A DNA stretch of 64,000 nucleotides. Origin: Io17-Chloro-G2 sp034420695. Its GTDB lineage: Bacteria; Chloroflexota; Dehalococcoidia; Lucifugimonadales; UBA3495. Below, piece by piece: positions 1 through 8,396 of the stretch; the stretch's first letter is position 1; each line of letters starts with the position of its first letter. Location of the stretch: assembly GCA_034420695.1 (NCBI GenBank), contig DAOULB010000012.1:37255-101254 (forward strand), written 5' to 3'. The notes under the pieces are model-generated. The model ran no database searches and was not told the DNA's origin. It saw nothing but the letters and a program-made list of their open reading frames with translations. The position numbers and the translations under genes were made by a program.

Positions 1-41
1 ACTTCTCCCGGCTTGGCGAAATAGGTGCTTGTTCTTTTCAT
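1..41 (-). CDS. rplM: 50S ribosomal protein L13, N-terminal fragment cut by window edge
   Basis: The first 41 bases, read on the minus strand, open with ATG and encode 13 residues (MKRTSTYFAKPGE). This matches the usual L13 N terminus, which has a Tyr-x-Ala-Lys-Pro pattern just before the RKWY motif. It lies immediately after the truA stop codon, and truA-rplM-rpsI is a common bacterial order. The rest of the gene is outside the window, so the call rests on this short stretch plus synteny. Confidence 0.75.
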   Translation of the reverse strand, partial: MKRTSTYFAKPGE

Positions 42-929
42 CTAGCTTGTCTCCGCCGCCGGACCCGCACCGGCCGCCAAGGCCGATGCCCCCTCCGCCC
101 CTAGTGGCGAAGGAGGAAAGTCCGGGTATGTTACTTTCATCAGGCATAGCCCACGGGCCGGAATAGACGGCCAATCCAAGCCGCCGGGAACCCTGCCCTG
201 CAAAACGTCTCCCACGATGGACACTGGCCTCCGTCCCTTACCCACCTCAAGCAGCAGACCGTTGGTACGGCGAATCTGATGCCGGAGGAACCCGCTGGCC
301 TCGCACTCGAACAACACCGCTTCCCCTTCCCGCCAGACGTCCCACCGGGAAACGAAGCGGCTGGCGGACTTATCGGGCGGGCAGCCGGGCGACAGGACCC
401 TGAAGTCGTGCCAACCCACCAAGCTCCGGGCCGCCGCGGCCATGCCGGCCACGTTCAAGTCCACATCCACCCAGAACCACTGCCCTCCATGGAGGGGCGA
501 TGGGCTCGGGCGGTTCAGCACATTGTACCGGTAAGTTCGACTGACGGCACTCTTCCTGGAGTGAAAGTCCTGCGGGACTTCATAGGCCCCTTGGACTTTG
601 ATGCCTTGGGGCAAATGGAAGTTCAAGGCCTTGGGGAAGGTTCCCGCCGGGTGCTTGCTTTGGGTCAGGAAGTCCACCACTTGGCCCAAGGCATGGGCGC
701 CGGAATCGGTCCTGCTGGCGCCCCGGACCCGGACATTCTCCCCGGTGAACTTGGCAATGGCTGCTTCAATCTCACTTTGGACGGTGGGGCGTGAGGTCTG
801 GAGCTGAAAGCCGGCATACTCCGAGCCGTCATACTCCAAGACGAAGGCCAGCCTTCGCCCGCCGTTGTCTCCACCGGGGATTGGCGGTGCAACGAGGGCT
901 TCCCGGCTGAGGACTTCGTTTGCAGTCAT
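42..929 (-). CDS. truA: tRNA pseudouridine(38-40) synthase TruA
   Basis: Isomerises uridines 38-40 in the anticodon arm of tRNAs to pseudouridine. The 295-aa product has the TruA core: an LEYDGSEYAGFQ motif near residue 31 and the catalytic Asp in RGASRTDSGAHA near residue 75. A later RHQIRR motif lies in the second half. It is slightly longer than usual (about 245-270 aa), with about 25 extra residues at the N terminus and a Pro/Ala-rich C-terminal tail. It lies between rplQ and rplM, as in many bacteria, at the distal end of the ribosomal supercluster. Confidence 0.95.
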   Translation of the reverse strand: MTANEVLSREALVAPPIPGGDNGGRRLAFVLEYDGSEYAGFQLQTSRPTVQSEIEAAIAKFTGENVRVRGASRTDSGAHALGQVVDFLTQSKHPAGTFPKALNFHLPQGIKVQGAYEVPQDFHSRKSAVSRTYRYNVLNRPSPSPLHGGQWFWVDVDLNVAGMAAAARSLVGWHDFRVLSPGCPPDKSASRFVSRWDVWREGEAVLFECEASGFLRHQIRRTNGLLLEVGKGRRPVSIVGDVLQGRVPGGLDWPSIPARGLCLMKVTYPDFPPSPLGAEGASALAAGAGPAAETS

Positions 930-951
930 GGCGGGTATAGCTTCCCAAGTC

Positions 952-1305
952 CTAGACGAACTCGATGATGGCCATGAATGCGCCGTCGCCTTGGCGGGGA
1001 CCCAGCTTCAGAATCCTGGTGTAACCGCCCTGACGGTCCTGGTACCTGGGGGCCATCTCGTCGAAAACCTTCTTCACCACACGCTTGTCCGGCAACTGGG
1101 CCAAGGCGAGGCGGCGATGGTGCACCGTTCCCTTCTTGCCGTGGGTTATCAGTTTCTCCGCGGCGACCCTGGTCTCTTTGGCCTTGGCCAAAGTGGTGGT
1201 GATTCGTTCGTGGCGGACCAACTCTCCAACCAGCCCCCTCAGCAGGGCCTTGCGCTGGTCCTTGTACCGGCTTAGTTTTCTTCCGGCCACACGGTGGGAA
1301 GCCAT
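952..1305 (-). CDS. rplQ: 50S ribosomal protein L17
   Basis: Large-subunit protein near the peptide exit tunnel. The 117-aa product begins MASHRVAGRKLSRYKDQRKA, close to the family pattern (MRHRxxGRKLxRxxxHRxA), and has the conserved LVRHERITTTLAKAKE segment. It directly follows rpoA with a 2-base gap, the standard end of the alpha operon. Length is normal, and no acidic tail is present, unlike rpoA. Confidence 0.96.
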   Translation of the reverse strand: MASHRVAGRKLSRYKDQRKALLRGLVGELVRHERITTTLAKAKETRVAAEKLITHGKKGTVHHRRLALAQLPDKRVVKKVFDEMAPRYQDRQGGYTRILKLGPRQGDGAFMAIIEFV

Positions 1306-1307
1306 GG

Positions 1308-2519
1308 TTAATCCTCGTCCTCGTCGAAATCGTTGTCCTGGTCCAAGTCCCCACCGTCTTCCTCTTGCCCTTCCTCCAGGGTGTAACCGCTGGGCTCCGA
1401 GGTTAAGCCCTGTCCCGCTACTTCTCCTGAGGCCAGAAGTTCGCTTATATCCTCGGCGGAGAGGGCCCCAACCATGCTGGGCGCGCCGCCGGCAACGGAG
1501 GGGCCGGCTTCGTCGAAGGGGCTTTCCGGCATATCCCCGCCCCCGATGATGCCGCGCTCGGCAAGTCTCTCCCGCAGTTCGGTGAGGGACTTTTCTCCGA
1601 AGTTGCGTATCTTCAGCAAGTCGTCGTCGGACATTTCTAGGACCTCGCCCACCTTGGTTATGTGGGCCCGCTTAAGGCAGTTCAAGGTCCTGGGGGAGAG
1701 GTCCAAGCGTTCGATTGGCGTCTGGAATATCTCGGGTGAGACCACCAAGGAGGTCCTTTCGGGCCCGGCTTCGGCGGACCGGCTCAAGTTGCTGAACATG
1801 AAGAAGTGAGTGACCAAGCTGTCGGCCGCTTGGCGGACAGCGTCCACCGGCCTTATAGTGCCGTCGGTCCAGATTTCCAGCACCAGCCTCTCATAGTCGG
1901 TGACCTGACCGACCCGGGTCCTTTCCACGTCGTAGTTGACCTTGCGCACCGGGCTGAAAATAGCGTCCACTGGGATGACGTCCACCGGCAGGGTATCGGC
2001 GCCGTCGCTCTGGACGGCCTGCTGGTACCCAACGCCCTGTTCCACGTTTACTTCAATGAAGAGACGGGAATCACTTGAATCGAGGGTAGCCAGGTGCAGT
2101 TCGGGGTTGACGATCTCAAAATCGCTGGACGTGGCGATGTCGCCGGCGCAGACCCGCCCCTCGCCCGCCACTTCCAAGCGCATCTTTCCGGGCCGGTCCA
2201 TCTGGGACCGGATGCGGACGCGCTTAATGTTCTGGAGGAGTTCCATTACCTCTTCTTTCACGCCGGGAATTGCGGCGTATTCATGGACCACGCCGTCAAT
2301 TTTCACCCACGTGATAGCGCTGCCCCGGGTGGAACTGAGCAGGATGCGCCGGAGGGGATTACCGATGGTCAAACCAAAGCCTCTGTGGAGGGGTTCCACC
2401 GACACCTTGCCGTAGGTCTCGCCTGCCTCCAGAACATGGACCTCCGGCTTGAGTGTTTCGACCACGCCTTCGGATGGACCGGCCGGCAGAATGAAGGTTT
2501 CGAGCGCTGCCATGGCCAC
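1308..2519 (-). CDS. rpoA: DNA-directed RNA polymerase subunit alpha with acidic C-terminal extension
   Basis: Alpha subunit of RNA polymerase, which dimerises to nucleate core assembly. The 403-aa product has the N-terminal dimerisation domain (GFGLTIGNPLRRILLSS near residue 47) and the C-terminal domain (LDLSPRTLNCLKRAHI, then IRNFGEKSLTELRERL) that contacts UP elements and activators. Typical length is 310-340 aa. Here about 75 extra residues follow the CTD (about 329-403), rich in Glu, Asp and Gly and ending EDED, with one hydrophobic stretch (LSAEDISELLASGEVAG). The tail is in frame with an ordinary stop. It sits between rpsD and rplQ as in the classic alpha operon. Confidence 0.96.
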   Translation of the reverse strand: MAMAALETFILPAGPSEGVVETLKPEVHVLEAGETYGKVSVEPLHRGFGLTIGNPLRRILLSSTRGSAITWVKIDGVVHEYAAIPGVKEEVMELLQNIKRVRIRSQMDRPGKMRLEVAGEGRVCAGDIATSSDFEIVNPELHLATLDSSDSRLFIEVNVEQGVGYQQAVQSDGADTLPVDVIPVDAIFSPVRKVNYDVERTRVGQVTDYERLVLEIWTDGTIRPVDAVRQAADSLVTHFFMFSNLSRSAEAGPERTSLVVSPEIFQTPIERLDLSPRTLNCLKRAHITKVGEVLEMSDDDLLKIRNFGEKSLTELRERLAERGIIGGGDMPESPFDEAGPSVAGGAPSMVGALSAEDISELLASGEVAGQGLTSEPSGYTLEEGQEEDGGDLDQDNDFDEDED

Positions 2520-2520
2520 A

Positions 2521-3147
2521 CTACCTCGAGTAAAACTCTACTATCAGCCTGGAATTGATGGCCTGCTGCAGGTCTTCATCGCTGGGCAACACGACCACCT
2601 GGCCGGACATTTCCGTCGTGTCCAGCAACAGCCAAGCAGGCACCGGCTTCTTGGGAAGGCCGTCGGTCCTTTCCCTGTAATAGTCGGTGGTCTTGTCGGA
2701 GTCCTTCCAGGTTATCTGGTCCCCCGCCTTGACTTGGTATGACGGAATGTCGGTCTTGGTCCCGTTGACCTTGAAGTGCCCGTGCAGCACCATTTGCCGG
2801 GCCTGTTTTCGCGAATCGGCGAATCCCAGCAGGAAGATTACGTTGTCCAGCCTCCTTTCCAACAGCCTCAAGAGGTTCAAGCCCGAGATTCCCGGGGAAT
2901 TGAAGGCCTCGGCCATATAGCGGCGGAACTGGGATTCCAGCACCCCATAGATGTACTTGGCCTTCTGCTTCTCCAGCAGGTGGACGGCGTAGTCCGAAGG
3001 CCTCCTTCTGCGGCGGCTCTGGTCTCCCGGGGCGCTGCGACGCCTCTCGATGGCGCACCTGGGAGTGAAACAACGGTCGCCTTTGAGAAAGAGCTTTTCC
3101 CCGGCTCGGCGGCACAGCCGGCAGGATGGCCCGGTGTATCTACCCAT
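2521..3147 (-). CDS. rpsD: 30S ribosomal protein S4
   Basis: Primary 16S rRNA-binding protein that nucleates 30S assembly. The 208-aa product starts MGRYTGPSCRLCRRAGEKLF, has a Cys pair near the N terminus plus later Cys (CFTPRCAIERR) typical of zinc-binding S4, and an S4 RNA-binding domain (RRLDNVIFLLGFADSRKQAR) in the second half. It is 1 base from rpoA and 11 bases from rpsK, consistent with the alpha operon. Confidence 0.97.
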   Translation of the reverse strand: MGRYTGPSCRLCRRAGEKLFLKGDRCFTPRCAIERRRSAPGDQSRRRRRPSDYAVHLLEKQKAKYIYGVLESQFRRYMAEAFNSPGISGLNLLRLLERRLDNVIFLLGFADSRKQARQMVLHGHFKVNGTKTDIPSYQVKAGDQITWKDSDKTTDYYRERTDGLPKKPVPAWLLLDTTEMSGQVVVLPSDEDLQQAINSRLIVEFYSR

Positions 3148-3158
3148 ATTGGTTTTTC

Positions 3159-3542
3159 CTATACCCTTCTTCTTTTAGGTGGCCGGCAACCGTTGTGGGG
3201 GATCGGCGTCACGTCCCGGATGCTGGTGACCACCAGACCTGCCCCTTGCAGCGACCGGATGGCGGCTTCCCTGCCGGCTCCGGGTCCCTTGATGAGCACG
3301 TCGATGTGCCTTAGACCCTGGTCAATTCCCCGGCGGGCGGCCTGCTCGGCGGCCCTCTGGGCGGCGAAAGCGGTCCCTTTTCTGGAACCCTTGAAACCGG
3401 AGGTGCCGGCACTGGCCGAAGATATGACGTTGCCTTGCGGGTCGGTGATGCTCACTAGAGTATTATTGAACGTGGAGTATATGTACGCCCTGCCCTGAGG
3501 CACGACTCGGCGTTCCCGCCTTCTGGTTCTTGGTCTGGGCAT
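3159..3542 (-). CDS. rpsK: 30S ribosomal protein S11
   Basis: Platform protein of the 30S subunit that contacts the 3' end of 16S rRNA. The 127-aa product has the conserved AYIYSTFNNTLVSITDPQGN segment and the IDVLIKGPGAGREAAIRSL signature, and ends GCRPPKRRRV as in the family. It lies between rpsM and rpsD in the alpha operon with short gaps. Confidence 0.98.
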   Translation of the reverse strand: MPRPRTRRRERRVVPQGRAYIYSTFNNTLVSITDPQGNVISSASAGTSGFKGSRKGTAFAAQRAAEQAARRGIDQGLRHIDVLIKGPGAGREAAIRSLQGAGLVVTSIRDVTPIPHNGCRPPKRRRV

Positions 3543-3555
3543 GTCAGTTTTTCAC

Positions 3556-3948
3556 CTACTTCTTTCCACCGGTGCGGCGGCCTCTTCCGGCCACGGTGCG
3601 GCGGGGACCCTTACGGGTTCGGGCGTTGGTGCGAGTCCGCTGGCCATTCACCGGAAGGCCCCGGCGGTGGCGCAGGCCGCGGTAGGCGCCGATTTCGATC
3701 AACCGGCGGATGTTCTGGCCCACCTCCCGGCGCAGGTCTCCTTCGGAAATGTATTCACGGTCCACGACCTCCCGAATCCGGTCCACTTGGGCTTCGGTCA
3801 GCTCGTTCATCCTGGGCGGAGACTCGGGGTCGATATCCACCTTGGTCAGAATCTCCGCGGCCATCTTGGGACCGATGCCATAAATGCTTCGCAGGGCCAC
3901 GTGGGCCTTCTTGCGGTCGGGAACGTCTACTCCAGCTATCCGAACCAC
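3556..3948 (-). CDS. rpsM: 30S ribosomal protein S13
   Basis: Head protein of the 30S subunit forming intersubunit bridges and contacting P-site tRNA. The 130-aa product begins MVRIAGVDVPDRKKAHVALR, has the helix-two-turn-helix segment and the RGLRHRRGLPVNGQRTRTNA signature, and a basic C-terminal tail. Start follows a purine-rich ribosome-binding site. It follows rpmJ and precedes rpsK. Confidence 0.98.
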   Translation of the reverse strand: MVRIAGVDVPDRKKAHVALRSIYGIGPKMAAEILTKVDIDPESPPRMNELTEAQVDRIREVVDREYISEGDLRREVGQNIRRLIEIGAYRGLRHRRGLPVNGQRTRTNARTRKGPRRTVAGRGRRTGGKK

Positions 3949-3969
3949 TTGCAGCCTCCTTAACAGGGC

Positions 3970-4083
3970 CTATCCTTGTCTTTGGGCATGGCGGGGATTG
4001 GAGCAGATTATTCGCACCACTCCCTTCCGCCGGATGACCCGGCACTTGTCACACCTTGGCTTAACCGAGGCAGTCACTTTCAT
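3970..4083 (-). CDS. rpmJ: 50S ribosomal protein L36
   Basis: Small zinc ribbon protein of the 50S subunit. Translation from the ATG at 4083 gives 37 residues beginning MKVTASVKPRCDKCRVIRRK and ending NPRHAQRQG. Three Cys and one His (CxxC, then C...H) form the zinc-binding type of L36. It lies in the expected infA-rpmJ-rpsM order. It is too short for most ORF callers but is clear by translation. Confidence 0.97.
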   Translation of the reverse strand: MKVTASVKPRCDKCRVIRRKGVVRIICSNPRHAQRQG

Positions 4084-4132
4084 CGGAGCAACTCCGGAAC
4101 GAACTCGAAACGAGAACGGAATAAATCTAGAA

Positions 4133-4351
4133 CTACTTGAAGCGGTAAGTAATGCGGCCCCGGGTCAGGTCGTAGGGGGAAAGCTCGACCAGGACGCGGT
4201 CTCCGGGCAACACCCGGATGAAGTGCATCCGGATCTTGCCTGAAACGTGGGCCAACACTTGGTGGTCGTTGGGCAACTCCACGCGGAACATGCCATTGGG
4301 CAGTGCCTCGGTTACGCTGGCTTCAACTTCGATGGCTTGTTTTTTCGCCAT
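4133..4351 (-). CDS. infA: Translation initiation factor IF-1
   Basis: S1/OB-fold factor that occupies the ribosomal A site during initiation. The 72-aa product has the canonical features: MAKKQAIEVE start, ALPNGMFRVEL, SGKIRMHFIRVLPGDRV and a C-terminal DLTRGRITYRFK. Length is exactly typical. It follows a non-ribosomal insert gene (4408-4812) and precedes rpmJ. Confidence 0.98.
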   Translation of the reverse strand: MAKKQAIEVEASVTEALPNGMFRVELPNDHQVLAHVSGKIRMHFIRVLPGDRVLVELSPYDLTRGRITYRFK

Positions 4352-4407
4352 AAACCCTCGGGGCTTGCTAAGATTTTGGAGTACTTGGTCCTTCCTGTTC
4401 CAAGGCC

Positions 4408-4812
4408 TTAAACCTGACCTTCCCGGCTACCCTCTTCCCGCAGCGCCAGCACACGCGCCACGAAATCCTGCACCACGGGCTGGTATAAGTGCCACTCGCT
4501 TTCTTCCATGTACCTGTGGTAGAAGTTCCTGTGGAAACTTTCCGCAACTCCGAAGCCGCTCAGGATGGCAGTATCATTAAGTTCTTCGGAAAGACGCTTG
4601 GCTGCATCCCGCAGCGAAGGGTGGCTCTTGTAGGGCCATCCTTTCTCTTGAGCAACTGACATCAGGGCATGCGCGGCCGCCCCCCACAGTTTTTCCGACC
4701 CCTGCAGGTCGTCCCCGTCGGCAAAGTGCCGGTCGGCCTTTTCCAGGAACTCCAAAGACGTTCCCGCATGCTCCCGCACCTGCATTTCACGTTCAGGATT
4801 AAAGGTTGTCAT
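4408..4812 (-). CDS. PaREP1/HEPN-like small helical protein inserted in the ribosomal operon
   Basis: The 134-aa product is predicted mostly helical. It has a pattern (FADGDDLQGSEKLWGAAAHA, then a downstream HRNFYHRYM) that resembles the PaREP1 family and HEPN-like helical bundles. I recognise this by pattern only and cannot confirm it with a profile. PaREP1 proteins are best known from archaea, and no biochemical role is established to my knowledge. It sits 2 bases after map and 56 bases before infA, in the same orientation, so it is probably co-transcribed with translation genes. It has no signal peptide or membrane segment. Confidence 0.6.
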   Translation of the reverse strand: MTTFNPEREMQVREHAGTSLEFLEKADRHFADGDDLQGSEKLWGAAAHALMSVAQEKGWPYKSHPSLRDAAKRLSEELNDTAILSGFGVAESFHRNFYHRYMEESEWHLYQPVVQDFVARVLALREEGSREGQV

Positions 4813-4814
4813 TG

Positions 4815-5648
4815 CTAACCATTCAGCCGGGCTTCTGCTTCAGGGTCCGGCACGGTGAGCACAACCGGGCCATCTTCGTCAATAGCCAGGGTGTGTTCGA
4901 AATGGCACGACATCTCCCGGTCCGACGTCACGACGGTCCACTGGTCGTCCAGCACTGTCGTGCGCCAGTCCCCCAAGTTCAGCATGGGCTCGATGGCGAT
5001 GCACATTCCCGGGCGGAGCAGGGCTCCCCGGCCGGCTTGGCCGTAGTTGGGGACTTGGGGGTCCTCGTGAAGAAACCTCCCAATGCCGTGACCCACGTAT
5101 TCCCGGACGACGCCATAGCCGTGGGCTTCACCATAGGCTTGCACCGCGGCGCCGATGTCGCCGACCCGGTTTCCCGGCTGAGCGGCTTTGATCCCTTCTT
5201 CCAAGCACAGGCGGGTGGCTTCGATGAGTTTCAGGACCTCAGGTCTCACCTCGCCGACGGGCACCGAAATGGCGGCATCGCCGATGAACCCATTCAGGGT
5301 TGCGCCCACGTCCATCTTGACGACGTCGCCCTCTTTCAACACCCGGTTTCCCGGGATGCCGTGGACGATCTGCTCGTTGACCGAGGCGCAGATGCTGCCG
5401 GGGAATCCCCGGTAACCTTTGAAGGCAGGTGTCCCGCCCCGGCGGGTGATCTCACGGTAGGCGATGGAGTCCAGGTCCTTGGTGGTTATGCCCGGCTCAA
5501 CGGCCTCCCGGAGAATACCAAGAACCGCGCCGACAATTGACCCGGCGCGGCGCATCGCCTCCCTTTCCTGGGGGGACTTGATAGTAATGCCCCCACTGTA
5601 CTGGGAAGGAGAGTTTGAAGCAGTCTGTTTTTGTGAGCGCTGATTCAC
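4815..5648 (-). CDS. map: Methionine aminopeptidase, type I
   Basis: Cotranslationally removes the initiator Met. The 277-aa product has the pita-bread fold motifs: MDVGATLNGFIGDAAISVPV (metal Asp pair), GHGIGRFLHEDP (metal His), IEPMLNLG and TLAIDEDGPVVLT near the C terminus. About 20 extra polar residues precede the SPQEREAMRRAG helix. It is placed adk-map-(insert)-infA as in many spc operons. Confidence 0.96.
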   Translation of the reverse strand: MNQRSQKQTASNSPSQYSGGITIKSPQEREAMRRAGSIVGAVLGILREAVEPGITTKDLDSIAYREITRRGGTPAFKGYRGFPGSICASVNEQIVHGIPGNRVLKEGDVVKMDVGATLNGFIGDAAISVPVGEVRPEVLKLIEATRLCLEEGIKAAQPGNRVGDIGAAVQAYGEAHGYGVVREYVGHGIGRFLHEDPQVPNYGQAGRGALLRPGMCIAIEPMLNLGDWRTTVLDDQWTVVTSDREMSCHFEHTLAIDEDGPVVLTVPDPEAEARLNG

Positions 5649-5673
5649 CTAGTTTATTCTACTCCCTATTTGC

Positions 5674-6345
5674 TTACTTGGGAACCCGGCCCAATCCCGT
5701 CAGGATGGCCTCGCAAACGCTTTTCACCGCTCCGACTCCGGCCACCTCGGTCAGCAGGGAGCGGCCACGGTAGAACTCGAGCACCGGCAGGGTCTCTTCA
5801 CGGTACACTTCAATGCGCTTCCGGATAGCCTCGGGGGTGTCGTCGTCCCGCTGGTACAACTCGCCGCCGCAACGCTGGCACTTGCCCAAGTCCGCCCCCG
5901 CCTCCACGGTGTGGGGAGCCTGGCATTCCCGGCAGCTATAGCGGCCTTCCAGCCTTCTGCGCAGTTCATCTTCGGGCACGTCGATGTACACGACGCTGTC
6001 CAAGGAACGAGAGCGGCCCTGCAGCGCCTCTTCAAGGACCTCCCCTTGGTGAATGTTGCGGGGGAAACCGTCCAGGATGAAACCCTCTTCCTTGTTGAGA
6101 GAGAGCACCTTGTCCAATACGATATCAATGGTGACTTCATCCGGGACCAGAAGGCCCTGCTTCATGTATTCGGCGGCCCGGAGGCCCAAGGGGGTGTTTT
6201 CCCGCAGGTTGTGGCGGAACAGGTCCCCGGAGCTGATGTGGGACACCTTCAACTCATCGGAGAGAAGTTGCGCCTGGGTGCCTTTGCCGGCTCCCGGCGG
6301 GCCGAATAGCACCAATCGCAGGCCGGTTTCCGAATCCGCAGCCAT
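5674..6345 (-). CDS. adk: Adenylate kinase, zinc-binding LID type
   Basis: Catalyses ATP + AMP to 2 ADP. The 223-aa product has the P-loop GPPGAGKGTQAQ, the AMP-binding DGFPRN motif and a long LID domain with two Cys pairs (CRECQAP and CQRCGG) that should bind structural zinc. It starts 1 base after the secY stop and precedes map, the standard secY-adk-map order. Confidence 0.97.
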   Translation of the reverse strand: MAADSETGLRLVLFGPPGAGKGTQAQLLSDELKVSHISSGDLFRHNLRENTPLGLRAAEYMKQGLLVPDEVTIDIVLDKVLSLNKEEGFILDGFPRNIHQGEVLEEALQGRSRSLDSVVYIDVPEDELRRRLEGRYSCRECQAPHTVEAGADLGKCQRCGGELYQRDDDTPEAIRKRIEVYREETLPVLEFYRGRSLLTEVAGVGAVKSVCEAILTGLGRVPK

Positions 6346-6346
6346 G

Positions 6347-7675
6347 TCAGCGCAGGAATCCTTCGTAGTTTCGCATCATCAACTGGGCCTCCAACTGGCG
6401 CAGGGTGTCCAACCCCACCCCCACCATGATCAGCAGGCTGGTGCTGCTGAGCGAAATGGCCTGAACGCCGGTAATCAATGAGGCGATATACGGCATTATG
6501 GCGACAAATCCCAGGAAGATGGCGCCGCCCATGGTTATCCGGACGATAACGCGGTTCAGGTATTCCTGAGTGGGACGCCCGGGACGTATGCCCAGCACGA
6601 ATCCGCCGTTGCGTTGGAGGTTTTCCGCTAAGTTCTGTTGATTGAATACCACCAACGTATAAAAGAAGGTGAACAGGACGACCAAGATGAAGACCAGCAC
6701 CCAATAGAGCGGTGAACTGGGGATGAGCAGGTCGGCGAAGAAGCGAGCCACGTCGCCCACAAACCCGGAGTTTGTGGCAAAGTATGTGGCGATCGTTCCG
6801 GGCAGTATCACTATCGAGAAAGCAAAAATGAGGGGGATCATGCCCGCGGAGTTGATGCGCAGGGGCAGGTAGGTAGCCCCGCTCTGGCGGTACATCCGTC
6901 CGCCCCGGAAGATGCTGCGGCCGTACTGGACCGGAATTCTCCGGTGGGCCTCGTTGAACATCACTATGAGGGCGATGATCAGCACGCCGATTATGGCGAA
7001 GAACCCGACCCCGAGCATGTTGTCACGGTCCAGGAAGCCCTGGGTCATCAGGCTGGGGAAACCCGCCACGATGCCGGCGAAGATAATCAGGGAGATGCCG
7101 TTTCCTATTCCTTTCTCGGTAATGAGTTCTCCCACCCAGACCAGGAACATTGTGCCGGCCACGATGGAAAGCAGCGCTGCGAGGGTGGGGAGCAGGGCGT
7201 CGCCGGTGAATCCGACGTTGACCAGCACGTTGCTCTGCCGCAGCAAGGCCAACTGACCGTAGCCTTGGGCGACGGCAATGGGGACCGTCAGCCAGTGGAC
7301 CAAGCGGTTCATCTTGATGCGGCCGGCCTCTCCTTCCCTGGAAATGTCCTGAAGGCTGGGAATGACCGGCGTCAAGAGCTGGATGACAATGGACGCCGTA
7401 ATGTAGGGAAACACCCCCAAAGCCACAATGCTCATCCGGCTGAGGGCTCCCCCGCTGAACAGGTCCAAGAAGCCCAGCAACTGGTTGTTGCGGAACAGGT
7501 TGTCTAGCTGCTCCCCGTCTATGCCGGGCAGGGGGATGTGGGCGGCGAAGCGGTACAGCACCAGCATCGCCAGGGTGAACAGAATTTTGGCGCGCAGGTC
7601 CGGGAGGCTGAAGGCATCGATTGCAGCCTGAAGCAAGCCGGGGAGGCGCCCTCCCTGGGTCTCCGTGGAAATCAT
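6347..7675 (-). CDS. secY: Preprotein translocase subunit SecY
   Basis: Channel-forming subunit of the Sec translocon in the cytoplasmic membrane. The 442-aa product has ten predicted hydrophobic segments and the SecY signature regions, including RFAAHIPLPGIDGEQL early and SALSRMSIVALGVFPYITAS-type segments (here GGALSRMSIVALGVFPYI). The C-terminal QLMMRNYEGFLR ending is typical. It is located between rplO and adk in the spc operon. Confidence 0.98.
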   Translation of the reverse strand: MISTETQGGRLPGLLQAAIDAFSLPDLRAKILFTLAMLVLYRFAAHIPLPGIDGEQLDNLFRNNQLLGFLDLFSGGALSRMSIVALGVFPYITASIVIQLLTPVIPSLQDISREGEAGRIKMNRLVHWLTVPIAVAQGYGQLALLRQSNVLVNVGFTGDALLPTLAALLSIVAGTMFLVWVGELITEKGIGNGISLIIFAGIVAGFPSLMTQGFLDRDNMLGVGFFAIIGVLIIALIVMFNEAHRRIPVQYGRSIFRGGRMYRQSGATYLPLRINSAGMIPLIFAFSIVILPGTIATYFATNSGFVGDVARFFADLLIPSSPLYWVLVFILVVLFTFFYTLVVFNQQNLAENLQRNGGFVLGIRPGRPTQEYLNRVIVRITMGGAIFLGFVAIMPYIASLITGVQAISLSSTSLLIMVGVGLDTLRQLEAQLMMRNYEGFLR

Positions 7676-7694
7676 AGGTTGGGTACGATGTAGG

Positions 7695-8147
7695 TCATCC
7701 GGGCTGAAGCTCCTCTACCCTGCCATTCACCGCCTCTATTCGTTCCCGGGCGGAACGAGTGAATTTGTGGGCTTCCACCGTTACGGGCTTGGTAAGTTCG
7801 CCGGTGCCCACAATTTTCACAGGTTGTTTCAAGTTGTGCAGGTACTGCCGCCGCACCAGTTCCTCTGGAGTGACCCTGGACCCCTCTTCAAAGTCGTCCA
7901 ATTGGCCCAGCGTGATGAGGGCGTAGTGGGTCTTGAACCGGTTGTGAAACCCCCGTTTCATGGGAAGGCCCTTGATTATAGGCAACTGGCCTCCCTCGAA
8001 TCCCATTATGAATCCCCGGCCCGAGCGGGAATGCTGTCCCTTCATGCCCCGCCCAGCGGTGCTCCCCTGGCCGGCGGCGTCTCCTCGTCCGACCCGCTTT
8101 CTGTTTTTTCTGGCCCCCTTGGGCGGGGCCACCTGATGTTCCATCAT
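7695..8147 (-). CDS. rplO: 50S ribosomal protein L15
   Basis: Late-assembly 50S protein. The 150-aa product has the Gly/Arg-rich N terminus (RKRVGRGDAAGQGSTAGRG with a GMKGQHSRSG follow-on) and the C-terminal GELTKPVTVEAHKFTRSARE segment seen in L15. Located between rpmD and secY, the universal position. Confidence 0.97.
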   Translation of the reverse strand: MMEHQVAPPKGARKNRKRVGRGDAAGQGSTAGRGMKGQHSRSGRGFIMGFEGGQLPIIKGLPMKRGFHNRFKTHYALITLGQLDDFEEGSRVTPEELVRRQYLHNLKQPVKIVGTGELTKPVTVEAHKFTRSARERIEAVNGRVEELQPG

Positions 8148-8177
8148 AGGACTGGCCTCAAGAAACCTTTTCCCCGG

Positions 8178-8360
8178 TTATTCGACCTCTTCCACGTTAA
8201 CCAAGTGGATGACCTTGTTCACCATTCCACGAATGGAAGGCGTGTCTCCGTGGACTACACTGTGGTGAAGCCGCCTCAAACCAAGAGACTTGATAATCTT
8301 CCGCTGGTTCTCCGGGCAACCGATGTAGCTCTTTTTCCAAGTGATTTTCAGTTGTGCCAT
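8178..8360 (-). CDS. rpmD: 50S ribosomal protein L30
   Basis: Small 50S protein with a ferredoxin-like fold. The 60-aa product has the family pattern LKITWKKSYIGCPENQRK followed by LGLRRLHHSVVHGDTPSIRG and a C-terminal VIHLVNVEEV. Positioned rpsE-rpmD-rplO. Confidence 0.97.
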   Translation of the reverse strand: MAQLKITWKKSYIGCPENQRKIIKSLGLRRLHHSVVHGDTPSIRGMVNKVIHLVNVEEVE

Positions 8361-8396
8361 AAGTAGTTCCTGGCGGTTGCAGACCCGCAGCGCCGG

